53,238 nt of DNA, taken from contig NZ_JAIZZN010000028.1 of the NCBI RefSeq assembly GCF_020443565.1, positions 1 to 53,238 of the forward strand, written 5' to 3'. This DNA comes from Clostridium sp. CS001. Lineage in GTDB: Bacteria > Bacillota > Clostridia > Clostridiales > Clostridiaceae. How positions within the stretch are numbered: the stretch's first letter is position 1; every line of letters starts with the position of its first letter. Below, in pieces: positions 17,849 to 24,557 of the stretch. Both the position numbers and the translations under genes were made by a program. The notes under the pieces were generated by a model. It saw only the letters and a list, made by a program, of their open reading frames with translations, was not told the DNA's origin and searched no databases.

Positions 17849-18146
17849 AAAGTACAGAATAGACTACCTGCCAATAGCAGAAAAAGATCTTTCAGATATA
17901 ATTGAATATATTACTCTTGACAGTCCACAATCAGCGCTGAAGCTTCTAGAAGAGATTGATGAATCAATCTCTAAGTTAGAAGAATTCCCTTTTATGGGCA
18001 TAAATCTTAAAGATACTCGCCTACAACGATTTAACTATAGGGTTGTTGTAGTAAGCAGTTATTTAGTTTTCTATGTGGTAAAAGATGAATATGTTGAAAT
18101 TAGACGTATACTTCACGGAAAACGCAAATATCAATTTCTTTTATAA
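17841..18146 (+). CDS. RelE/ParE-family toxin (cassette 3, reversed)
   Basis: A 101-residue RelE/ParE-superfamily toxin: YLPIAEKDLSDIIEYI, FPFMGINLKDTRLQRFNYR, YLVFYVV and a C-terminal RRILHGKRKYQFLL typical of ParE/RelE folds. It is probably an mRNA interferase or gyrase inhibitor; the subgroup cannot be decided by eye. It would stabilise the array by post-segregational killing. Confidence 0.9.
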   Translation: MSKKYRIDYLPIAEKDLSDIIEYITLDSPQSALKLLEEIDESISKLEEFPFMGINLKDTRLQRFNYRVVVVSSYLVFYVVKDEYVEIRRILHGKRKYQFLL

Positions 18147-18153
18147 GTTTGAT

Positions 18154-18178
18154 ACTACTACTACTACTACTACTACTA
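18154..18178. repeat. ACT trinucleotide microsatellite
   Basis: About eight tandem ACT units between the toxin stop and attC2, within cassette 3's leader (minus-strand reading). Non-coding and probably slippage-prone. Confidence 0.9.
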
Positions 18179-18183
18179 GATTT

Positions 18184-18300
18184 CCGATAACGTTTCTAAT
18201 TCCCAACGCCGAGAAGCTTAGCGAGACTTCGCTTTGCTTCGCAGGTGTAGCTTGGCTATCTTTTTAAGCCAAGCTGAATGGGAATTTTTTGTTATCTGAT
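18184..18300 (-). repeat. attC2-like recombination site (short type)
   Basis: Minus-strand reading. Inverse core ATCAGATAAC (18300-18291) pairs with the cassette-2 core GTTATCTGA at 19569. The 3' core GTTATCGGAA (18191) opens cassette 3. L arms AATTCCCA/TGGGAATT, hairpin A GAGAAGCTTAGCGAG with CTTCGCTTTGCTTCG pairing, and stem B GCTTGGC/GCCAAGC. Confidence 0.9.
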
Positions 18301-18360
18301 GGGATATGTTCTCCGCTTATTTTAATCGTTATCTCTTACCCAACAACTGCTTATTGAATA

Positions 18361-19401
18361 CTATATGAATAAATCTGTTCTTCCAATTTCTTTTAATGCG
18401 CTATTAAATATCTTTGGAAATTGCTTAAGATTTTTTAGTGTATCAAATACTTTCTCTCTGCCATATACATCATGAATTAATCCCCACACTTCATTACCAA
18501 AGGAGTAATTTCTTGTATGCTTAAGCTTAGGTACTTCATTTCTATCTTGCTCTTCAGTATAGGGGTTCATCCAATAATCACTTATATATTTGTTTAAGTC
18601 ATTAATATCTTTTATTTCTCCACTTCTAATCTTACCTATTTGTGACTTAAAGTTTGTATATATATTGTGAAAATCCTTTGATAAGTAGTCCCATGTAAAT
18701 TCATCTAGTCCAATGTTTGCTGTATCATCGTATATCTTTTTTGTTAAAACGCCTTCGCCATTATTACAATACTTAATTGCTAATCCTTCTCCAGCAATAA
18801 ATAGATAGAGAAATTCTTCAGGTGAAATTTCGGTTATATCTAAATTCTCAAACATTTTATTAAATCCAATATGATGACACTCGTGGGCTATTACAGTAGG
18901 TATACTATCAATTTCTTCTAAGAACTTAACTAAATCAAAGTGGGAGTAATTTTTATAAAACCATCCCCCTGATGCCCCTAGACCAATGGAGAAAATAAGA
19001 TTTAGTTCATCAAATCTTATATCGTCAGGTAATCCCATATGTGTATACTCTAGGGCTTTCCTAATATCATCCTCGGTAATATTTTTTATATTATCAATTT
19101 TTTTCTCATATATATCAATATTATCAAAGAAATGTTTCAACTGGCTATACCTATTCCTAAGCATCTTTTGCTTAATATTACTTTCCTCTAAATCAAAAAA
19201 ATTCATAAAGAAATCAGCATATTCTTTCTTAGAAAATTTCCCATTTGGTCCACATTCATTATTATATCTTTCAAATTCTACTTGATAATCCTTATGGTCA
19301 AGTAGTGCTTCAAGTTCGTTTCTCTTTAATTTTCCTTCCTTGTGCTTTTTGCATAATTCAAACATCCTAGGCGCTGTTTCATAATTTATGTTTATTTTCA
19401 T
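18361..19401 (-). CDS. Putative zinc peptidase-like protein, HECHH (cassette 2)
   Basis: 346 residues. Central HEXXH zinc motif in VIAHECHHIGFNKMF (about residue 180) and a downstream FIAGEGLA glutamate candidate, an arrangement like the DUF5700/DUF2268 predicted peptidases. It is flanked by charged helical regions (about 1-130 and 230-346). No signal peptide or membrane segment, so cytosolic. Substrate unknown. Single gene of cassette 2, 168 bp from its core. Confidence 0.65.
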   Translation of the reverse strand: MKININYETAPRMFELCKKHKEGKLKRNELEALLDHKDYQVEFERYNNECGPNGKFSKKEYADFFMNFFDLEESNIKQKMLRNRYSQLKHFFDNIDIYEKKIDNIKNITEDDIRKALEYTHMGLPDDIRFDELNLIFSIGLGASGGWFYKNYSHFDLVKFLEEIDSIPTVIAHECHHIGFNKMFENLDITEISPEEFLYLFIAGEGLAIKYCNNGEGVLTKKIYDDTANIGLDEFTWDYLSKDFHNIYTNFKSQIGKIRSGEIKDINDLNKYISDYWMNPYTEEQDRNEVPKLKHTRNYSFGNEVWGLIHDVYGREKVFDTLKNLKQFPKIFNSALKEIGRTDLFI

Positions 19402-19561
19402 AGTATCTCCCCCAAAAAAGATTATATATTTTTATATATTAAATATAAGAAGATTTTTTAATATCAACATGTACTCTCCCTTTTTTAATACATAATATCC
19501 TACAGATGCACACTATCACTTTTTTTCGTAATGGAACTAAACTCTCACAAACATATCCTTT

Positions 19562-19684
19562 CAGATAACGTTTCTTATATCCGACGCCTCTGAACTGGAC
19601 CCTCGTAGCCCTTCTCCCTGACGGTGCTTGCACCCAGTGAAGAGGTGTGCGTAGCGAACGGAGATATTTTGTTAAGTGAAGTTA
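19562..19684 (-). repeat. attC1-like recombination site (short type, first in array)
   Basis: Minus-strand reading. Inverse core TTCACTTAAC (19680-19671) contains a perfect RYYYAAC and pairs with the first cassette core GTTAAGTGAA at 20722-20713. The 3' core GTTATCTGA (19569) opens cassette 2. L arms ATATCCG/CGGAGATAT; hairpin A from GCCTCTGAACTGG and CCAGTGAAGAGGT; stem B is weaker than in other sites. The 64-residue reading frame crossing it (19439-19633) looks non-coding. Confidence 0.85.
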
Positions 19685-20683
19685 ATTATCGTCCCCTTTA
19701 CGATGAACATCAAAAATATCATACATACTTTTTCTGTTTGGATCATTATGCAAATCATATCTAATGAAATCCCATGAACTTCTAATTTTATTCGTCTCTG
19801 ACCATAACTGTACAGCTGAATTACCATCAAATTCTAAATCAATTTCAACAACTAAATTATTATAGTCCAAATCATAGTATTGAGAATATCCTTTGTGGCC
19901 CTCATCTGGAAAGTTCTCAACAAAGTTAACATTATAAGGTGGCTTAAAGTAGTTAATCATTGCTGCCTCAGTTATATTAATTACTTGATTATACTTCAAT
20001 GGATTATTCATGACTTCATTGAAATGTCTTTCATCTTCATCTTTTGTTGTAGAGTAAACACCACTTAAGCCATCAAAACTTATCTGCATTTGTGGTGTAA
20101 ATTCATATAGAAAAATATATAGCCGCTTATCAGGATGTGAACTGTGATAATCTGTTAATATCTTCTGGAAAGTTGAGTGAGATTTCAACCTGTCTGTAGC
20201 TAACCTCTCTCCATCCTTACCAAATGCCTGACCTACGTATAGAACTTCAAGTTCCAATATACTTCTTGTATTTGAGATATTTAGTATTCCTTGTGCATCT
20301 AGTAAAAATTTATTGTTCCTCAAAGTCTTACCATAGGTAATTAACCATACACTATCTGTAATTTCTATAATCATATTGTTATAAGGATACTTAGTACTGA
20401 TGCTTAGTTTAGTATGATCCAAGTTCGGATCTAACATAATATCGCCAACTTGAATCTCTTCAAAGTTATCTTCTACTTGCTTTTCTATTCGTACTCGTAA
20501 TCTGTTCTTCTCTTGAACTATTGAGTCATGCAATATTCTCATCTTAGGCGTTGCCATAATACTATAAATGTGATAACTTCTTCCATCATTGACGATATCA
20601 AGATGTTCAACCGGTATTATAGTTTTAAAGCTAGTAAATACATTAATTCTGAATTCAGATAAATACTTCCTTATCTTCATCAT
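19682..20683 (-). CDS. GIY-YIG-like protein of unknown function (first cassette)
   Basis: 333 residues. The middle contains EVLYVGQAFGKDG...ATDRLKSHSTFQKIL, and later ITEAAMINYFKPPYNVNF, which together resemble the start and end of a GIY-YIG nuclease-like domain (Y-V-G...RL..H...E..LI....P.YN). The N-terminal half (about 1-140) is beta-rich and unrecognised. RBS AAAGGGAG precedes tandem ATGs at 20683/20680. It is the integrase-proximal cassette, so would be the most recently inserted in a normal integron. Confidence 0.6.
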   Translation of the reverse strand: MMKIRKYLSEFRINVFTSFKTIIPVEHLDIVNDGRSYHIYSIMATPKMRILHDSIVQEKNRLRVRIEKQVEDNFEEIQVGDIMLDPNLDHTKLSISTKYPYNNMIIEITDSVWLITYGKTLRNNKFLLDAQGILNISNTRSILELEVLYVGQAFGKDGERLATDRLKSHSTFQKILTDYHSSHPDKRLYIFLYEFTPQMQISFDGLSGVYSTTKDEDERHFNEVMNNPLKYNQVINITEAAMINYFKPPYNVNFVENFPDEGHKGYSQYYDLDYNNLVVEIDLEFDGNSAVQLWSETNKIRSSWDFIRYDLHNDPNRKSMYDIFDVHRKGDDN

Positions 20684-20712
20684 ATTCTCCCTTTCATAAG
20701 CAGATAATTAAT

Positions 20713-20830
20713 TTCACTTAACTCTTATCACCACGACACCAATGTCTGGGTATCCCTAAAAAACATACGGATTGCCGACGTTGGTGTCGTGTAATACAAC
20801 TCTAGCTGTAGTTATAACATCCGGCATTAA
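20713..20830 (-). other. Candidate attI (primary attachment site)
   Basis: Lies between the integrase stop codon and cassette 1. It ends with a perfect GTTRRRY core, GTTAAGT (20722-20716), where cassette 1 begins. Inside is a strong 15-nt stem (20732-20746 with 20777-20791; CACGACACC/GGTGTCGTG) around a 30-nt loop, without a T-run. It lacks the two-hairpin architecture of the attC sites, so attI is the better reading, though a degenerate attC or a remnant of an empty cassette is possible. Confidence 0.55.
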
Positions 20831-21883
20831 TTATTTCTTTGTTAGTTTATCAAGTGGACTTTGTATATTACTTATGCTCTTTTGTGTAACATGTGTGTAA
20901 ATCTCTGTAGTTTTAGAACTGGAATGTCCCAGTAACTCCTGGATATACCTTAAATCTATTCCACCTTCGAGTAAGTGAGTTGCAAAAGAGTGCCTTAATG
21001 TGTGTACAGTTGCTTTTTTTGTTATTTTTGCTGCAATACATGCATTTTCAAATATTCTCTGCACTGTTCTTTCCGTTATATATTCCTTACTATTTTGCCC
21101 TGGGAACAGCCACTTTTCAGGTTTATATAACTTATAATATTTTCTAAGCTGCTCTAATGCAATTTCTGACAAAACTGTGTAGCGGTCTTTTTTGCCTTTT
21201 CCTTGCACAACATGAATAAGCATCCTTTGGCTATTTATATCCTGAGATTTAAGTTTTATAACTTCCCCAACTCTTAAACCTGCTGAATATGTCAGAAATA
21301 AAATGGTTTTATGCTTTTCATTTTTTAATGAGCCTAATATTTTTGTTACATCTTCAAAGCTTAAAACATTGGGTAATTTGTTTTCTTTCTTTGGTCTAGA
21401 CATTAATTCTATAATCTTATTCTGTCTTAATACCTCATTGCATAAAAATTTTATAGCACTTATAGCTTGATTTACATAGGAATGTGATAGTTTTCCACTT
21501 TCAAGTAGAAACAATGTATATTGTCTTACATCTTGATTTTCTATTTCATCTAAATTTTTATTTATAAAACTAGAAAATCTTTTTATGTGTGACATATAAG
21601 ATTTTTTTGTTTTAAAACTATAGCCCTTGAGCTTGATTTCTTCTTCCATTTGCTTATATATATCTTTATTTCGTAAGTTAGTTTCAATATCAATATTTTT
21701 TTGTTCATTCCTAAATAAATCTTTGAGCAATAAGAGATTTTCTTCTGTAAATGGCATAGTCCATATTTTTTCAGTTACATTCCATTTATAACCTTTTATA
21801 CTTTTGACTTTTGCTATTCTTTCTTGTGAATAATCAAATGATACAATTAGTTCATTCTGACGTTTGGATATATTGACGCTCAT
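20831..21883 (-). CDS. intI-like: Integron-type tyrosine recombinase (array integrase), non-canonical
   Basis: A 350-residue recombinase. The N-terminal ~60 residues (YSQERIAKVKSIKGYKWN, KIWTMPF) form a HARP-like extension. The core-binding domain follows (KGYSFKTKKSYMSHIKRF), then the catalytic domain with every catalytic residue: R in SAGLRVGEVIKL, K in QGKGKKDRYT, HTLRHSFATHLL, LLGHSSSKTT and Y in IYTHV. It ends IQSPLDKL, echoing the SPLD terminus of IntI proteins. It lacks the ~30-residue insertion that defines canonical IntI between the beta-hairpin lysine region and HxxR. It is transcribed toward the cassettes, opposite to most integrons. The start ATG follows AAAGAAGG. Confidence 0.9.
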   Translation of the reverse strand: MSVNISKRQNELIVSFDYSQERIAKVKSIKGYKWNVTEKIWTMPFTEENLLLLKDLFRNEQKNIDIETNLRNKDIYKQMEEEIKLKGYSFKTKKSYMSHIKRFSSFINKNLDEIENQDVRQYTLFLLESGKLSHSYVNQAISAIKFLCNEVLRQNKIIELMSRPKKENKLPNVLSFEDVTKILGSLKNEKHKTILFLTYSAGLRVGEVIKLKSQDINSQRMLIHVVQGKGKKDRYTVLSEIALEQLRKYYKLYKPEKWLFPGQNSKEYITERTVQRIFENACIAAKITKKATVHTLRHSFATHLLEGGIDLRYIQELLGHSSSKTTEIYTHVTQKSISNIQSPLDKLTKK

Positions 21884-21909
21884 GGCAATACCTTCTTTCT
21901 ATAAGATAA

Positions 21910-21921
21910 GAACATATGTTC
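21910..21921. promoter_or_regulatory. SOS/LexA-type box in front of the integrase
   Basis: The perfect 12-bp palindrome GAACATATGTTC matches the Firmicute LexA (DinR) consensus core GAAC-RNRY-GTTY. It lies 27 bp before the integrase start and about 30 bp downstream of a TATAAT -10, a position suited to repression. Classical intI genes are LexA-controlled. Confidence 0.8.
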
Positions 21922-21951
21922 ATAACCTTATAGTTACCAAAGCATAAGCAT

Positions 21952-21980
21952 ATTATACCATAGATTTCAATTTATGTTCA
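21952..21980 (-). promoter_or_regulatory. Integrase promoter
   Basis: Minus strand: -10 TATAAT (21957-21952), 17-nt spacer, -35-like TGAACA (21980-21975, 4/6 match). Transcription would start near 21945, upstream of the LexA-type box. Confidence 0.6.
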
Positions 21981-22034
21981 TTGAAAAGCAGTATATATTC
22001 CAATTAAAATGTAATATTGTATTATAATAGAAAT

Positions 22035-22064
22035 AACCTGGTTTAACTTTTGTTAAATCAGGTT
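22035..22064. terminator. Hairpin between RHH gene and integrase
   Basis: AACCTGGTTTAAC pairs with GTTAAATCAGGTT, with a T-run only on the plus-strand side. It may end the minus-strand RHH transcript weakly or act bidirectionally. Confidence 0.5.
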
Positions 22065-22091
22065 GTTTTTGAGATTAAATAGCTTATTTTT

Positions 22092-22979
22092 TTATTTATT
22101 TTTTATTTCTGTAGACATAGCTTCTTTTCTATTCATTTCAAAAATCATATTTTTAAATTTCTCTGTCACTTCCTCTTTTTCCTTTAATAAATTATTAATT
22201 CTATCACTATAGTTCTCGTGTAATTCCTGTATTTTAAATTGCTGTTCTTCTTTTAATTTTAAAATTTCATTAGACATTTGAAGCTTTGTTCTTTCCTTTT
22301 GCATTTCTATATCTTGTATAGCTTTAATTTGTAGTTCATCTATTTTATTTTTAGCAGATTCCTCTAAGGTTCCTATTAGTTTTTTTAGTCTATCTTCATC
22401 ATTTTTTTTAATTGATAATTCATTATAAAGCTTTTGGTTTTCTATTTTTGATTTATCTATATCTATCTTAAGCTCCAAAATTTCATCCTTGTATTTGATA
22501 TACTCCTCATTGATAGCTGATAACTTAACTATCTTTTCTTCTTGCATATTATTTAGAGTTTTTAAACTTTTAATGTTTTCTTGTAGTTCTTTATTTATAT
22601 GTTTCGCCTCAGCTAGCTCTTTTCCCAGGGAGTTTATCTTTTTATTATCTTCCTTTAATAATGTGATTTCCTCTTTTAGTTTTTCAATTTGTATATTATT
22701 ATCTATTAACTCACTTTTATGAGTATTTTTTAGTTCTAAAGCTTTAACATTATTTCTTTCTACTATATTTATATAAATATCCGCCATTCTACTGGTTATT
22801 GTTTGTAACTCTTTTATATCCTCGGACATACTAGTATTTTCTTCTCTTGCCCTATTTAATTCATAGTATTTAACTACCTGTTCCATTAACTCCTTATTGT
22901 TTATACCCTCATTCTGAGCTAATTCATTGAATTTTTGTTTAAGTTCATCGCTGATTCTTACACTTAATATTGCATCCAT
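22092..22979 (-). CDS. RHH DNA-binding, long coiled-coil protein
   Basis: 295 residues. The N terminus (ILSVRISDELKQKFNELAQNEGINNKELMEQVVKYY) is a ribbon-helix-helix-type DNA-binding domain. From about residue 55 to 285 it is a continuous Glu/Lys/Leu-rich coiled coil. This layout resembles plasmid KfrA/partition-accessory or nucleoid-structuring proteins, but I recognise no specific family. It sits just upstream of the integrase in the same direction. The start ATG follows AGGGG. Autoregulation through the palindrome at 23149-23169 is an inference. Confidence 0.75.
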   Translation of the reverse strand: MDAILSVRISDELKQKFNELAQNEGINNKELMEQVVKYYELNRAREENTSMSEDIKELQTITSRMADIYINIVERNNVKALELKNTHKSELIDNNIQIEKLKEEITLLKEDNKKINSLGKELAEAKHINKELQENIKSLKTLNNMQEEKIVKLSAINEEYIKYKDEILELKIDIDKSKIENQKLYNELSIKKNDEDRLKKLIGTLEESAKNKIDELQIKAIQDIEMQKERTKLQMSNEILKLKEEQQFKIQELHENYSDRINNLLKEKEEVTEKFKNMIFEMNRKEAMSTEIKNK

Positions 22980-23148
22980 GGTTTATTTCCCCTCACAACT
23001 CTGTATTTTTGATTATTTATAAAGTAAATATAACTTATTTCAATAAACTTATATAAATATATTCGTATAAAAGTTAATAATTTCATATAAATTTCAATTT
23101 TTATATATTGTATACATGTGTACACCTATGTTTACTAACATAATCGTA

Positions 23149-23169
23149 TTGTAAACATTATGTTTACAA
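23149..23169. promoter_or_regulatory. Palindromic operator candidate upstream of the RHH gene
   Basis: TTGTAAACAT-T-ATGTTTACAA is a perfect 21-bp palindrome, with a partial copy (ATGTTTACTAACAT) just beside it at about 23128. It lies 170 bp upstream of the RHH gene in an otherwise gene-free AT-rich stretch (22980-23236). Confidence 0.55.
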
Positions 23170-23236
23170 CTTAAGTATACCATATGATCAATAAAAATGC
23201 ATATAAAATTTATAAAAAAAAGAGTGATTTCCAGTA

Positions 23237-23286
23237 AAAACAAAACCATTCAATATAACTTTTATTATATTGAATGGTTTTGTTTT
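23237..23286. terminator. Strong bidirectional terminator
   Basis: A 21-nt stem (AAAACAAAACCATTCAATATA pairing half) with an 8-nt loop and flanking A/T runs on both sides. It closes the minus-strand operon ending with the flavodoxin-like gene. Bases 23287-23436 show nothing else. Confidence 0.85.
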
Positions 23287-23436
23287 CGTTAATTATGAAA
23301 ATTTCTAGTTATTATCGTAAAATAACATGATAAGTATAAAAGAGCATAGGAAGAATGCAGGAAGAATGCAGTAAGAATTCACTAGGATTAAAGTTAATAT
23401 GAAACACAAAAAGAGGAAGCACTTAGGTTCTTGTAA

Positions 23437-24186
23437 TTATTCTTCGTTTACATTTTTAATCTTGCTATATAACATTTTGTGGAACAACTTAGAAACTGTT
23501 TTTTTAGTTAATATTACTTTACAATCATAAAAGTATGACTTATCTAACCAACCTTTTTCTGCCCAGTACGTATTATCTATCGGAAAAAGCTTTTGTGCCA
23601 TCACCCTTTGAACTTGAAAAGTTATTAATTGATTAAGTTTAGGCTTATAATCTTTTTTAGGTATAGTTAAGTGTTTTAGAAAGCTGCTATATTCTTTATA
23701 TAAAATAGGATCTTTTAATGTAGTTACTTTTCGCCCTATTTTATTTGTAGGAAATGCGCCCCACTGAATCGAAATATTTTCAAGATAGCTCAAAGTATTT
23801 TTTAACCCAGATGCCGCAGTACTTGCCAGTAACAAAATAGGCTTGCCCTGTAGTTCTGGTCTATGGAACCAACTACAAGTTCTATCCACGAAAGTCTTTA
23901 GAGTACCTGATAGATTGTTTAGATATACAGGGGTACTCAAAATAATTCCATCACATGACTTTAGTTTATCCATTAGTAGTTGTGCATCATCATGTATAAC
24001 ACACCCTCCATGGATTAAGCAATGCTCACAACCTAGGCAAGGCTTAATATCATACTCAAAAAGATTCACTATTTCTACCGATATATCATGTTTTGATAAT
24101 GATTCTTTTAAATTTAAAATTAAGTTATAAGTATTCTTTTTTCTTTTACTACTATTAATTGCAATAACTTTTCTAACCAAACGCAA
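23437..24186 (-). CDS. Flavodoxin-fold NAD(P)H-dependent oxidoreductase
   Basis: 249 residues. The N-terminal flavodoxin-like FMN domain has VIAINSSKRKKNTYNL (FMN-phosphate region), the CLGCEHCLIHGGCVIHDD cysteine cluster typical of iron-sulfur-flavoprotein-type reductases, and LSTPVYLNNLSGTLKTFVDRT. The C-terminal ~80 residues are lysine-rich and non-standard. Last gene of the radical-SAM/lipid operon; it could supply electrons to the radical SAM enzyme (inference). TTG start after AAGGTGGTG. Confidence 0.82.
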   Translation of the reverse strand: MRLVRKVIAINSSKRKKNTYNLILNLKESLSKHDISVEIVNLFEYDIKPCLGCEHCLIHGGCVIHDDAQLLMDKLKSCDGIILSTPVYLNNLSGTLKTFVDRTCSWFHRPELQGKPILLLASTAASGLKNTLSYLENISIQWGAFPTNKIGRKVTTLKDPILYKEYSSFLKHLTIPKKDYKPKLNQLITFQVQRVMAQKLFPIDNTYWAEKGWLDKSYFYDCKVILTKKTVSKLFHKMLYSKIKNVNEE

Positions 24187-24216
24187 ACACCACCTTATAT
24201 ATTAATGATAATTATT

Positions 24217-24531
24217 TTATAATACACCTAGAGATATAAAGCATGCTCCAAAAAGTAATAATATCAATGTCAAAGGTATTATTGTTGCAAGAAGTATTTT
24301 ACCAACTATTGGGCGTTCTTTTCTAATGAATTTTACCGACAAAAATGTAGCACAGGATATTAGAATCAATACAATAATAGAAGTTATTCCTAACTTTCCA
24401 ATATATAAAGTTGCAATCATTGATAAAATGAGTAGGAGAGATAATCCTAGACCTAAAAATATATCTCCCCATGGGCTTTTTTTAGGAGGTTTTAAGTTTG
24501 GATCTTGTTGATTTTCATTATGCATACTCAT
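24217..24531 (-). CDS. Small three-helix membrane protein
   Basis: 104 residues: a proline/lysine-rich cytosolic N terminus (about 1-22) and three hydrophobic segments (about 24-46, 49-67, 78-103). Unknown function; spacing of 26-30 bp to its neighbours places it in the operon. Confidence 0.65.
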   Translation of the reverse strand: MSMHNENQQDPNLKPPKKSPWGDIFLGLGLSLLLILSMIATLYIGKLGITSIIVLILISCATFLSVKFIRKERPIVGKILLATIIPLTLILLLFGACFISLGVL

Positions 24532-24557
24532 GTTACTACACTTCCCTTCTTTTATAT

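Noticed and set aside
19439-19633. A 64-residue minus-strand reading frame
   Set aside because: It begins inside attC1, has no ribosome site, and its composition follows the attC structure.
1672-19684. attC-like sites as plain rho-independent terminators or REP/MITE repeats
   Set aside because: They lack T-runs, and their ends match the starts of their own cassettes rather than each other, which terminators or MITEs would not show.
15056-19684. CRISPR array
   Set aside because: The repeats are 117-178 nt, spaced by whole genes, with no short regular spacers or cas genes.
20831-21883. Calling the array integrase a canonical IntI
   Set aside because: The IntI-defining insertion between the beta-hairpin lysine region and HxxR is absent, so only an IntI-like role is claimed.
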